DNA of 64,000 bases from Hyaloscypha bicolor E (Eukaryota > Ascomycota > Leotiomycetes > Helotiales > Hyaloscyphaceae). The notes under the pieces were generated by a model. It saw only the letters and a program-made list of their open reading frames with translations. It searched no databases and was not told where the DNA came from. Every line of letters begins with the position of its first letter. Position 1 is the first letter of the stretch. Location of the stretch: positions 899,308 to 963,307 of the forward strand of contig NW_020194684.1 in NCBI RefSeq assembly GCF_002865645.1. The letters run 5' to 3'. The position numbers and the translations under genes are program-made. This document shows, one piece after another, positions 34,600 to 48,320 of the stretch.

Positions 34600-37500
34600 A
34601 ATTATACTTTAGTTTATATTTCCGATATTAACTAATTAATAGAAACTATTCCTATAGCTCCTATAGTTTCCAAAGCTTAATCGCGATTATATTAGAAGCT
34701 ATAGTAAAGATTATTATCCTGAAAGACTATAGTTTCTGGACAGACTAGTTTAATGCTTTCCGTAAAGTAGCTAGTAATAAAGGCATCTGGAATAAGATTA
34801 ACCTATTTAATAATAAAGTAATTAAAACAAATATAGTAGCTTCATCCAGGCCTCTTTTTATAATTAATAAGCTTATACTAAAGGAAATAGAGAATTATTA
34901 TACTAGATATTAAGTTAATACGGAAAATTGGGATAAAAATACTTGACCTATAATTAAGAAAGAATTAAAACTAGTATTTCTATAGCCTGTAATATTTAGG
35001 GATATTAGAGATTACTATTTAGTATTCTTATAGGACTATGAGATCAAGAAACTAGACTAGATAAATAAGCTAGTATATTACTATATAATTAGGTAGTGGC
35101 TCTATTAAATAGTTAATATAGAGATTCTTATAAACTCTATATTAGGCCTTAAAAAAAGTAAGCAGAGCTCTATTTGTGAGGTTCTTAAGGCTTTATTAAT
35201 AAAATATAATTTTATAAATATAGTACAAATTACTACTACTTAGAAAGTATATAGCTCGGTTCTACTATAAGTAAGTAAAGAAGAAGTGAGCCCAAAGTAC
35301 TAGTTTACTAATTGGGAGAAGGTACTTAATAGAACCAGAGCTCTCAAAATTACCGAAATTAAAGGTACTCTAGTAGTAATCGAGTTCTTAATAGCCCTCT
35401 AGTAGAAACTTGTACTAACCTGGGTAATAAAATAGCTTAGTAATCTATATAGTAAAGATAAACTAGGGCTTCCGATTCTTATACTTGAATAGTATAGCCA
35501 GGTATTTAATTAGATTATTTTAGAAAATTAGAATACTAAATACTTAGAAGCTCCTATAATTTTTATAATACTCGGGAATTAAACTAGTAAAGAATTAGAT
35601 AGTAAACCCGATTCGAACAAGAATAAGTACTATAAGTACCTTTATAAGAGTTCTAAAACCTATAAGTATAAGTAGGACCTATTTAGCTATATTACTATAG
35701 AAATTATAATTACTAGATTAAGTAAAACTTAAATAAAATTTAAGCCTAATAAGAAATAGATTAGAAAAATCCAGGATAAGATCTTAATTAAGTATTAGAA
35801 GAATCTAAAACCTTAGCTAAAAGAGAAATATAGTATGAAAATTACTAGTAAACAAGCTATAGAGAAGTTAATACCTAGTACTAGTTCTAAAAAGAAGCCT
35901 AAAGTATCCGGAACCCAGTTTCCTAGAAACTTTAATACTACTCTAGTAAATTCTATACTTATAATCCAGAGCCTAGGCTAGGAAATCTATATAATACTTG
36001 ATTTCTTAAAATATTTGCTTTCTTAGAATATCTTACTAGATAATTATAGTATTATATACCTAGTTAATAGTAAGAATCTAATTAATTCTAGTACTTTTAT
36101 TAAAGCAAAAATTAATAATTATATAGAAGCAGGAATAACTAGTTTTCTAATTATTAGATATAGTACTTATATAATTAAAAATATAGTTAATAGATTTATA
36201 GAATTATATACTAAAGATCTAATTCTCTATAATATTATAGTTATTAAAGGGTTCTATATAAATATTATTTCCGAAGCTTGCCTAGCAAAAAAGAAAGCTT
36301 AGTATTATAAATATAATCTTATAGTTAGACTAGAAGATTATAAAAAGAATATAGTATTAATATAATTAGAATATAGGTTCAATTTAGTTTTCCTTAAATA
36401 TAAGCTATTCTTTACTTACTCTAATATTTTATTTGAAATTTTTATTAGTACTAATAATATACTTATATTTCTAATACTCGAATATTTAATTAGAGCTTAA
36501 TATAAGAGATCTAGAGAGTATCTTAAGCCAAGAAGTAATTCAGAAGAAAAATAATATATAAGAACAGGGTATTTAGCCTATAAAGCTCTATAAAAGCTTA
36601 TTAATTATATATATAATATGAAAATTAATAAACTAATAAGAATTATATACGAATTTTATATTTAGGTATATACTAGGCAAGTAATTTTATATAGGCTAAC
36701 TAAGAGAAAGTCTATTTAACTATTTTAGAGAATCTTATAGAACTTATTTAATTACCTAAATAGCTATAATAGTTTGAGCTAGATTCTAATAATTAAGGAC
36801 AAATTTAGTAGAAAGCTCTTTGGATATCTTCTATTAAGTAAGGAGAATTTAGTAGTATTTAATATAATTAGGGATTTTAAGTAATAGATATATAGGTAAT
36901 ATAATCTTTTAATTACTTATATTAAATATAATTAGAAGAAAGTAGTTATTCTAATCCAAGAAATATTAGCCTATTAGATCTAGATAAAGAAAGAAGGTAT
37001 TAAAATCGAGCTTTCTTTTTTTTATATATATGAGCTAAATAGTAATACTAAATAAATAAAGCAGGAAATCATAAATAAGGCTATTATAATATACTTAATA
37101 GCTAATTTACCTGAAAAGCTATAGCCAGAGAGCTTTATAGCTATAATCTATTTATATAATTAAAGCCTTTTATATATAAATTACTAGAGAATATTAAATA
37201 AAGTACTTGATTTATAGTTCTATAATTATTTCTATTAGTATAACCTAGAGCTTATAGTACGAATAATAGTTAATCTCAGGCCTAATTAGAATGGGATTTA
37301 TATATATAATTCTAGGGCATATCTAATAATTAAGAACTATAAAGTAAGATAGAATAAGAAAGTATTTAAGGTTATATTATATAAGTATATTAGATATTTA
37401 GTTAGATATATTATATCTAATATTTATAAAATCTGGGTTCTTATATTTAATAAAGTAATTATTATATATAATATTATATTTAATAAGAATATATTTTATA

Positions 37501-39970
37501 AAAAGAATTATAAATATACTAAAGGCTATAGTATAAAGATTATAAAGGATATAGTAGAACTATTTCTAGAGAATAAGATTTAGGATACTAAATTAATCTT
37601 TGAGAATAAGGAATTATAGTATAATAGCTTATTAGAGTAAATAGAAAATGAGCCTGAACTAAAAAATAATAAATAAATAAACTAATAATTAGAAGAGCTT
37701 ATAAATATACTAATTAGTTATAACTCGGAAATAGGAAGCTTTATAATCTTATTAGGAATAGAACTCATAACTTTATAAAGTACTCTAGAGCCAGAAAGTA
37801 TACCAGAGCCTAGAAATAGTAGAAATAAAGATACTAAGCTCTTAAGAAGGCTTAGTACTATAAAGAGAAATATAATAGAGTATACCGGAATTATTAGGAA
37901 AGTATACTAAACTAATAAAAGCAGGAAAGAATCTCCTTAGAACTAGTAATAAGGTTTATTAATAGCTTTTATAAGTAAAGCAGGAAGCTTATCTATAGAA
38001 TAAGTAAATAACTTAATAGAAATAGGAGAATTCTTTATAGAAAAAGCAAATAGCTTAGCTAAAGTAGAAAATTAAATAATAAAACTAAAGAGAAAATAAA
38101 TAAAGAAACTAATTATTAGAACTAGAGATAGGCTAATCCAAATATACTTATATAAGGGAAATAATTAGGATAGAGATCTAGGTAAAGCTAGTAGTAATAT
38201 AATTACTATAGTAAGTATATTACTATAAATAATAAGTGAATTAAATTAGATTAATTACTTAGAGTCTCTTTTAGGGTCTCTCTAGTTTAATTAACTAGAA
38301 AATTATAAGAAGGAATTTAATTATAAGACTATATATACTATAATTATAATAGTAGTTTAATTAAGAGTATATCTAGAATAAAGTACTTCGGGTAATATAA
38401 TAATAAGAAAAATTTATATTAATAATCTTCTAAAGGCTCTAAAGACATGAAATAATCTAGAGAAGTATCTAGTTAGGAAATACTTTAAATCGGATACTAA
38501 ACTAGAAATTAATAACTTTAAAACTCAAAATTACTAGAGAATTATTTCTAGTAATAAAGTAAGTATATCTCTAATTTCTTTAAAATAAGTATTTATATAT
38601 AAAATTAATTCTAATAAATATATTACTCGGTATTACTTAAGGCTAGTAATTTATAGAAATCTCTAAAAGAAGATATTACTTCTATTTATATATATTACTA
38701 TACTTATAATAAAGTCTTTTCGAGTAACTAGTATAATTATAGCTTATTTTAATCTGGAAATAAAGTAATTTAATATTATAAATATATTTATTAATATAGA
38801 AAGAGATTCTAATAGGCCTATAGTAGTATATAAGCTACTAGATAATTTCAAGGTACTAGGCTATATAATAGAGATAAATCAAGCTCTATATAGGCTATAA
38901 GACTTTCCTGCTCTATAATATAAATACTAGATAAATACTTTTAAAAGAATTGAATTCTCTAAACTCAATAAAGAGCCCTATATTTATATAAATACAGATT
39001 ATAAGGTCTTTATTATTTTCTATATAGATAACTTTTAAGTACTTTATTATAAGAATAATAAAGCATATACTTAATTAATTATTACTTAGATTAAGATAGT
39101 TTATAAGCTTTATAATATATAAAATATAGAATAGTTTCTAGAGATTTATATAATTAGAGATTAGAAAACTAAAAAGCTCTAGCTAGTTTATAATACCTAT
39201 ATTAAGAAGATTACTAAGAAGTTTAAGGTAGTAAATAGAAAGTACTCTAGTACTTTATTACCTGAAATTAATTTTTAGAGATATAGTAGTTAAGCTTATT
39301 TATATTAAATTAAGATATATTAGGAGAAGATTAGATTACTACTTTATATTATAATTATAATTAGGGCAGATATAGCTTTTACTACTTTAGTACTCTCTTA
39401 GTTCTTAATAAACTCTGCTCTAGAGCACTTTATAGCTATAGATTGGGCTCTCTAATACCTGTTTAAAACCCGGTTTTTAGTAATTTAATATAATAGGAAA
39501 TATAGAGAGATATAACTATAGATTATATCTAATACTTTATATATAAATAATCTAGATATATAATAATTAAGCTATAGGTATATAATTTTCTTATTTAGAG
39601 ATTTAATATTATAAAAAGCTATTTAATAGAGCTCTATAATTATTTCTTTAACTGAATTAGAAATACATAAAGTTACTTATATAATAAAGGAGACTATAGC
39701 TCTCTAGAGGCTATTTAGGGATCTATACTTAGATCTTAGAGAGCTCTGAACTATATTTTATAATAATAAGTAGATTATTTAACTAATTATTAGAGAGAAT
39801 AAAAGAATTACTATAAAGCTCTATTATATTAATATCTAGAATATATAACTATATTAAAAGTATAATAAAGGTATATTTCAAGTTATATATCTTTAAATAA
39901 GTAAGATACTTATAAATAGACTTATAAAAAATCTATCCTAATTCAAATTTGAGAACTTTAGAGCTTTATT
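34600..39970 (+). pseudogene. Copia 2 gag-pol remains
   Basis: Gag-like polar sequence lies in about 34600-35900. Integrase remains lie about 36580-37600, including NLPEKLQPESF followed by AIIYLYNQSLLY, the end of the copia integrase core. Reverse transcriptase lies about 38790-39060, with NQALYRLQDFPALQY and IFYIDNF (the decayed YVDD box). RNase H lies about 39660-39960, with EIHKVTYIIKETIALQRLFR and TIKLYYINIQNIQLYQ. Stops are overwhelmingly TAG/TAA at CAG/CAA positions. No function remains. Confidence 0.85.
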
Positions 39971-41129
39971 AAATCTTTAGGATATTAGAGTAAAGATTAA
40001 AATAATTAAATAATATAAAAAGAGGCTTTTATTTATGCCTTTTATTTATAAAATCTATTAAAATAATAGAGCTTGAGAGCTAATAGTAAGATATCTAAAA
40101 ATACTTTATTATAGTATTAATAAGCTTATATAGAAAGCCTTTTATCTAATTAGACTACTTCTTATTCCTATTAATAGCCTTTTAAACCTTAGTAGAAAAG
40201 CTCTTATTACTATTTTCTTTATTAGATTCAGTAATCTCAAGTATAATATAAATAGAATATCTAAAAGTAGATAAATACTTTAAAATAATTAGAATCTATA
40301 AAAGAGAATTAAGAAAAGGAAGCTTATAGTATCTTTAGTAATCGGAAGTTCTATAAGAAAGAGCTATATAATAGAGATATAAGAAATTAGAATAGCTAAA
40401 TAAGAATAACCAGAAGTATATTTCTAGTAATAAGAACCTTAGCTAATAATATTATAGTAAGAACTATTACTCTTGCCTTTTAGAGTAAATGAGACTATAT
40501 TAAATCAAAATAAGCTTTGGAATAATATAAAGAACTTATAATAACCCATATAAGAAATCTCTCTGAGACTAGTATAAGTAAGATAAGAAATATAAGGCTT
40601 GGATATAAATTTCTTTATCCTTAGTAAAGAAGTACTAGAAGTATTGGAAAATAGTATAGGGATCTAAACCTTAATACTTTATTAAAAGTGAACTTTATAT
40701 TAATAGTTAAGAGCTATACTTATAGCAGACTTATAAGCTACTTAATACTATCTAAAGTCAGAAAAAGGTAAAGCAAGAACATGTTTTGGGTTAAAAATAT
40801 CTTGGATTTGCAAGCCGGAATTAACTTAATAATAGTATAAGAAGAGATAGAAGCCATTTTTATAATAATTAGAAGCTTGGGAAGAGATTTCTAGAAGAGT
40901 ATTAAAGAAGAATATTTAATTAGAGGCTCTAAAGTTAGTAGAAAGAGGGGGTTTATATAGAGATTCCCTGAAATTCAGTAATCTGGGGAAATAATATATA
41001 CTAAGCCTATTTGGATTAGAATATTAATATAGCTCTATAAAACTCATATATTAAATAAATTTTGCTATTTTAAAGCTTTTTAATTAGGCAAAACAGGTAG
41101 AATACGGTATTATGCCTTTCTAGAAAGTG

Positions 41130-41300
41130 TATTATAGTAAGAATTACTGAATTAGAGCTAGTATAATTACTTTACTTAGTTAGGATCTATATACTTATTT
41201 CCTAAAGCTTTATACTTTACTTAAGCTCTTTTCTAGCTAGTTTAATAAACTCTTTTACTATTTAATACAACTTCCTATTCTATAATCTTTATATATATTA
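41130..41300 (+). repeat. 3' LTR of copia 2
   Basis: 171 bases matching 34343-34513 with scattered transitions. Confidence 0.9.
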
Positions 41301-41305
41301 ATCTT

Positions 41306-44300
41306 ATTATTGAGATTATTACTAAGATTACTAAATAATCTATTACTAGTATTTCAAGTACTAATAATATAATACTTATAGTTATTCGAGACCTGATTTT
41401 AGAAGTTCGAGCTTTCTATAAAGTATATATAGTAATTATAAGTTCCTTACTTATTTCTTTTAATATCCTTAATACTAATATTATTAATTATATTCTATTA
41501 AAAAATAAATAGATTTCGGAAAATATTAGCTAATTCTTTACTAAGTTCTAAATAGAGCTAGTATTTAGTATTCTTACTTTAGGAATTAGAAATTCATAGA
41601 AATTAAAGTTTATTTATTTAAGATATTTATAGCTGGTTTATTTATAATAAACCTTTCTTAATTCTAAATTTTTTTCTAATAATTTAAATATAATTTTTAT
41701 AAGTCTTAATAAAATTCTGGAAAACTTTTATAAGTAAAAAAATTCTAGAAAAAGAGTATTTCTATTATTATTCCGGGCCTTTTCTTAGCTATCTAAGTTT
41801 TTTCTTTTTTTTAAATAGCCTTTTTCTTAGTAGTCTAGAATTCTTTTTAATTTTAAAAAATTATTAAAAGATAATTTCAGATTTCAAATTATAGTTTTAG
41901 TTATATAATTTTAGAAGTTTCTTGAAATTTTTAAGATTAGGGAAAGCAGATAACTAAATATTATAATTTTCAGGCTAGGCTTTCTATTTAATTAAATACT
42001 ATTATTTCTTATTTCTATTATTTTATTAATAATTAATAATAGCTTCTATTTTCTATTCTTATTCTTTATTATTATTTACTAATTCTAGAAGTTTTCTAAA
42101 AAAATATAAATATAGCTTCTAATCTTTTTTTACTATATATTTTTTAAAGAAAGAAATATAAAAAGTTAAATATAAATAATTATATATATTTAGTAGTTTT
42201 AACTTATATATTAAATTACTAATATATTTAAAGATTCTAAATAGACTTATAAATTTTAGCTTAAGCTTTCCTATTTTAAGCTTAATATTTTTTATTAATA
42301 ATATTATTTAGGCTTCTTTAAAATAATATTTAGCTAACTAGTATTTATTATAGTAAATTTCCCGGTTATTTTATATATAATACTATAAATCTTTAAGCTT
42401 TTTCTATTCTACTTTAAGGGTTTCTAGCTTTTTATATATAACTAGTATCTTTTCTATAATTCTGTTTTTAGAATTTTATAGAAGTTAAAAGTAGTATCTA
42501 TAATATATATAGAAAGATATATTTTATAAAACCTAATATTTTGAGTTATTATATATAAATTCTATAAAAGATAACTTTTTAAACTAGTTATTCTTTTAAA
42601 TATTATAATAATATCTCAGATAATATTTCAGGGCCTAGTTTTATTTTTTTATCTAACTATTTATTTGAGAATAGTAAGCTATATTCAAATACTATTTATA
42701 TATTAAATAGAAATAGAAAGTAAACTAGAACTAGCTAGTAAATACTATTTCTTAATTAGAAATAATTCTATTAGGAAAGCTAAAGATTAAGAAAATATAT
42801 TTCTATATAATTTTAGTAAGTTTCAGAAAGTTAATAGTCTTATAATATATAATATATCTTACTATTTTAGAGTATTAGTTAATAATTATAAGAATTATAT
42901 TAAAATCGGGACTTTTTATTAGGTTTTTATATAGTAATAGACCTGTAATAAAATCTATAAAGATCTTATTTCAGGATCTTTTAGGCTATAGTAAACTATT
43001 AAGCAGACTATATAGTAAATGCCTTTTTATTTTAATTCTTTAGTAGATATTATATTCTTAATAATAATTATAAATATTCTTTTTTATATTCTTCTAATAC
43101 TAGAATCTTTTAAAAAGTTCGAAAGTCTTCTTTATTTTATAGTATTTGGCTATTAGATTATTATAATAAAGCTTTATAACTTCTTAATATAAGGCAGAAT
43201 TATTAGATATAATAATTTTTGAATAGTACTTAAATAGACTCGAATTATTTTTCCAGATTTCCTTTCCTTAATATCTTTCTTACTAAGCCTCTATTTTATA
43301 ATATTCTAATATTAAGAATTATTTCTTTAAGCTATCTAAATAATATCTAGAAGAAATCCAGATAGAAAAGCTAGTATTATAGCTCTTTTAATAGCTATAT
43401 ATATCTATATATAAGAAATTAGATATTTATAACTATCTAATTTAAAAACTCGAGAAATTAAGAAGTCTTTAGTTCTATTAAGTAATATAATTATAGATAT
43501 TTCTATTATCTTAGCTATAATAATAAAGTCTTTAAGATATTTTTCTATATCTTATTTTTTAACTAATTTTATAGTTAAGAAATCTGTAAGATAATCTATT
43601 TACTTATTTTATAGTAAATATTTCTTTTTAGCTACTATAGATATAGTAAGTATTAAATAATATTTATTTTAAAGAAAGAACTTTTCAGATATCTATAAAG
43701 ACCTCTAAATTATAATTATAAAAGCTTCTTTTAGTTTATTTTAAAAGATTAGAAACCAAGTTATATTAATAGAACCTTTTTTATAATTAGATCTTCTACT
43801 AGATCTATTTACTGAATTTGAGATATCTCTATAGTAAATAATATTAAAATTATATATTATAAGATATATTATTTAATATACTTTATAGCTTTCTGGATAC
43901 TTTATTTCTATAAAGTATTAGAGATTATTATAGTCTGTAATAATCTTAATTATAAATCTGGATTCTTTAAAGTAATAGTACTAATACTTAAAGGCTTTAA
44001 TAATTATAAGTAGCTTTCTATTATAGATACTATAATTATATTTAACTCTAGAGAGTTTCCGAAATCAGAATACTACTAGATACTAGTATTTTTTCAGACT
44101 ATTACTAGAATTAACTTATTATAAAATAGTACTAGTAATTATAAATTTCAATATATTAGTTTTAATATAAATTTTCTTAGAAGAATTAAAATAGACTAGA
44201 ATAGATATTATAGTAAAAGCTTTTTTTAAAGTCTTAAAGCTTTTAGCTACTTTATTTATCTATATAAAGAAATCGGATTTCTGGCTCTTTTTTATTTCTT

Positions 44301-47300
44301 TTAAAAGATTTATTAAGCCTATAGTTATCTAAAAGTAATAGTAAATAAATCTATAATAGAAATTAGTAAATCCAAGAAATATTCGAATATTATAGAATAA
44401 TTTTAGTTCTGGCTATTTAATAATACTATAGATCTATTTAGAATCTATATAAATACTTTCTATTCTAATAAAAAAGCCCAAAAATTTAATTTTCTTAATA
44501 TTAAACTTATATTTACTAAATTTATAAAACAGGTTATTTTTATATAATCTAATAAATATCTAGTAAATATAATTATAGTATTTATCTTTATTTTAGAAAT
44601 AAATAAAAATATTATCTAAATAAATAATTATAAAATAATCCAGAAGCCCTATAAATATAGTATTAATATATATTTGAAATATAGCTAGTATATTAGCTAG
44701 CCTAAAAAATATTATAAAATATTTAAAATAGCTATAGTAAGTTTTAAAAGCTGTTTTCTACTTATATTCTTTATGAATTTTTATTCGATAATATATATTC
44801 TTAAGATCTAGTTTTATAAAGATCTTAGTTTCTTAGAGCCGGTTAAAAGTCATATTAATAAAAGAAAGCAGATACTAATTCTTAATTATAACTTAATTAA
44901 ATCTATAATAATTAATATAAAGATATAGTTCTTTATTCTTTTTAGGAATAAAAAGAATAAATATCTTTACTAGGCTTTTACTAGACCTTATCTAATATTT
45001 ATAAAGTATATTCTATAAATACAAATATAATACTTTTAGTTAGGTCTCTAATAGATTATATAAAGGCCTATATAGAACTATACTATCTATATTAATAGAG
45101 TATTTAATATTACTAAAATCAGGAAGTTCTAAAGCTTTATTAGAGTTAAAAACCTTTAAAAAGTCTTTATATTTATTATTCCGGAAATAGATAGATACCT
45201 TTAAAGTCTTTTTCCGGAAAGTATTAATTTACTATATTAAAAACTTCTATTTAGTATTACTAGAACTATATAATAAAATAGAGACTTAGTAATTATTACA
45301 AATATATAAAGCCTATTATCTAGAATAGTTATATTTGTTTTTAGTTAAGAATAAGACTTAAGATACTAGTTTAAAGTATTAGTTAAGCTCTTTACCGAAT
45401 TCTTTCGATATTAGAATCTTAATATTATTAGGCTATATAGGTATATATATCTATTATTTCTTAATATAGTCTATATATTATATAAGAGTTACTTTATAAA
45501 ATTCTATATTAAAAACAAGGCTATAAGAGCTAATATTTTTATACCTATAAAACTAGAGCTTAAAAGAATATATTTTATTATAATTATCTATAATAAATAT
45601 CTTAAGATTATAGGCTTAATAGATCTTGAATTTATTTCTATAAAAGATTATAAATTCTTAGTTATATTTAGCTAAGATAATAAAGCTCTGGCTTTAAATC
45701 TAATTATTATTAAGGAAATTATAATCTGATCTAGTATTACTAAATCTACTATATATTTTTAAGGTATCTACTTCTAGCTATATTAATCTTACTTAAATAG
45801 TTATATAAAGTAATATATTTTTTTTATTATAACTAAAATTATTAATATTCAAGATTTGACTTTTTTTTCCCCTGTTTTTTTTAGAAAAGTCTCTTTTAAA
45901 GTACTTCTCTATAGTAATAGTATTAACCTGCTTCTATAGATATCTTAATTCTTCTATAGTTTTAGCCTTATTAGAGTTCTACTAAGCCTATTTAATATAC
46001 TTGAAATATTTTATACTTTTTAAGAAATACTCTTTATATCTATAAGTTTAATAAACTATATCTGAAATAGAACTAGTACTTTATTAAAGCCTTAAAAGAG
46101 CCGAAATACTATCTAAGGGTTTCTTATATAATTTTCGGAACTTATCTTTTCTTTTTTAATAGCTTTATAAATCAGAATTTACTAAATTAGAATTCTTAGA
46201 AATAGAATTACTTTTACTAGACTCTTCTGTCTTTACTTTTCTTAATTTGGAATAAGTAGTATATTCTGCTTTCTAAACTTTCTTAAATTATTTAGAAATA
46301 GATATTATCTTATTTTCTAAAAGAATAGATATAAGTATCTAATAAGTCTTATAATTAGATAAAGTAGTATTAAAAGTTCAGATCTAGTTTCTTTTAGAAT
46401 ATAGATTCTAGTTAACTTTAAGACTAATTATTCAAGTATATAACTTAGTAACTATCTTACTATTTTTCTAATAAAGATCTTGGAGCTTCTTAAAGATATC
46501 TTATTAATAGGTTTAAAGTACTTGAAGTATATTAGCTAAATAGGCCTTAAATTGCTTCTAATAGACCTTATATAATAGTAGGCTTTATTTTATTATAGCT
46601 TCTTAAGTATTATAAAGTTTGTTTCTAAAGATACTTATAGTAGAGTTAATTCTAGAAAAGTATCTGTTATAAGTTTAAGATTAAGTCCTAAAAACTGCTT
46701 TCTAGAAAGATATAAATATTTTTTATTTCTTAAGAAACTTTCTATAATATAAATCAGATATCCGGACTTTAAAAAGTTTCTTTTAGTTTAAATATATTTT
46801 CAGAATATTATATAGTAGTTTCTAATAAATAGTATTAAGATTACTTTTAAAGCTTATTATATTAAGAAAGAAAATAGATTTCAATTCTATTTCAGGAAGT
46901 TCTCTAGTAGAAATTATTAAGAAAGATAGAATAGACTTATAAATAGAATTTCTATAAGATATAGTAAACTATAAAGTATTCCTAAAGACATTCTTATATT
47001 ACTCTAACTATAGGATATATTAGTTAATTATATTTACTAATTCTTGCTTTTATTAGAGTACTTTAATATTAGTATATAATCTCTATTCTATAGCTTAGAT
47101 AATAGTAACTTGAATATTAATCTCAATATCTTAATTATTACCGGAATTGTTTCTATTATTATTATTACTAGCTTTTAAAGGCTTCTAAGAGGCCCTATTA
47201 AAAGTATTAGACAAGCCTTTATTATTACTTGTATTAGAGTTAATCTAGTTAACTTCCTTTATAGAAATAGCTCTAGTAAGAAATTATATATTTTGCAGAT

Positions 47301-47354
47301 TTCAAGATATAATTACTTATTGAACTATTTCTTTTAAAGATAGAGAGATTAGCT
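41306..47354 (-). pseudogene. Gypsy gag-pol remains
   Basis: Read on the minus strand. Gag lies about 47300-46000. Protease is expected near 45900-45400 but is too decayed to locate. Reverse transcriptase lies about 45000-44280 (KNIYYRIKIHKEYKWKTAFK, FIIIYLDNIFIYF for the YLDD box, then FLGFFI and FINFYYRFI). RNase H lies about 44280-43860 (FRKLSRVKYNYSIYNRKLL, then KIITDYNNLQYF). Integrase remains lie about 43500-42500. An integrase tail/chromodomain-like end lies about 42400-42150 (FISLFRIFKYISNLIYKLKL). This order defines Ty3/gypsy, and the tail resembles chromoviruses. The frame is destroyed by TAG/TAA. Confidence 0.85.
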
Positions 47355-47616
47355 TATAAGGTATTTATTAGTAGGTAATAAGATAATAGAATAAATTAGT
47401 ATATTATAAAACTATAGTATTAAATTCAGTATAGAACTAATCTCTGTTCTTTCTATAAGGTTCAGGGAAGCCTTCTCTAAATAGAAGGCCCCGATAATAT
47501 ATATATAATTAGTAATTTATAAGTCTAATATATATAATATAAATAGTAGTTAGTTGTGGTATTAAAGGGCTGCCGATCTCCCTGATTAATACCTGTAACA
47601 TCCAAGGTTCGTTACA
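47355..47616 (-). repeat. 5' LTR of the gypsy element (right end)
   Basis: The less mutated of the two gypsy LTRs, ending GTTACA at 47616, next to ordinary-composition DNA upstream of the polymerase kappa gene. Confidence 0.9.
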
Positions 47617-48320
47617 TGCCTTTAAGTCACGTGCGACCCTGCACACATTACAGTTTGTTTCTAAAATAGAGAAGGAGAGAGAGGTAATATATAAGCGAAC
47701 CGGATGTCCGGAGGTCACCTGACCACGCCACGTGAACCTGGAGCCAAAATCCCCACTACAGCACTATAAATAATTAAGAAATTATATATATAATTATTAT
47801 TATATTAAAAGCTGAAAATTATTAATTATTAATATTTATAATATATATTAAAGTAAATTCTTTAAAATATAACTTATTAAAGAGTTATACTATTATAATA
47901 TGCCTTTATTAGGTCTTTTCAAATCGGGGAGCTAAGGGCTAAATAATTAATTACAAAGCTATATATAGGGTTTACTCTATTGAGAAGGAGGTGAGGAACG
48001 AGGATAAGAGGGGCGAATCGGTAATTGACCCAAGCAACAGAGATTGAAAAGGGCGGTGGATGGCCGTGGGGAAGGTGAGGGCTGGACGAGAAAAGGAGAG
48101 GTGGTTTGTGGACGAGAAGATGTGGGGAGAGAGGATGAGAAACGATGGGGAGAAACGATGGGACGGAAATTGGCCACGACACGTGATTTCGTGTTTGATG
48201 ACATCGCGTCTCCCGATTCTTCCCCAAACAGACACAACAAGCCCGGATCCTCTGCGCAGATGGCCAGCCTATGGTCAAGAGCTCGACAACGGAGGAAGCA
48301 CATCCGGCAACATTGAGGTG
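47617..48320. other. Upstream region of the polymerase kappa gene with an AT-rich patch
   Basis: Normal DNA at 47617-47760, an AT-rich patch at about 47761-47960, then normal DNA to the start codon. CACGTG words occur at 47628, 47729 and 48180. Open frames on both strands at 47970-48320 overlap each other and show no domain, so none is called. Confidence 0.5.

Larger units (their letters stand above)
34343..41300 (+). mobile_element. Complete Ty1/copia retrotransposon 2, nested in the gypsy element
   Basis: 171-base LTRs (34343-34513, 41130-41300) bound 6958 bases, with the 5-base duplication ATCTT at 34338-34342 and 41301-41305. Copia order is kept on the plus strand. It is unrelated in LTR sequence to copia 1. 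About 1.1 kb of uncharacterised sequence lies between RNase H and the 3' LTR. Confidence 0.95.
32874..47616 (-). mobile_element. Ty3/gypsy (chromovirus-like) retrotransposon with nested copia
   Basis: Two 262-base LTRs (32874-33135 and 47355-47616) bound 14.7 kb. Read on the minus strand the LTR begins TGTAACGAACC, a common start for fungal gypsy LTRs. The minus strand encodes gag-pol in gypsy order. Without the nested copia the element is about 7.8 kb. I found no matching target duplication: ATTTA lies left and TGCCT right. All frames are broken by RIP-type stops. Confidence 0.9.

Noticed and set aside
5151..48185. Recurrent CACGTG words near element borders (5151, 8105, 8164, 10505, 13224, 47628, 47729, 48180)
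   Set aside because: A six-base word is expected several times by chance in the GC-normal parts of 64 kb, and flanks do not align except within transposon B.
47970..48320. Overlapping frames on both strands upstream of polymerase kappa (87-132 codons)
   Set aside because: They overlap each other in several frames, have no domain and occupy the promoter/5' leader of a strong gene.
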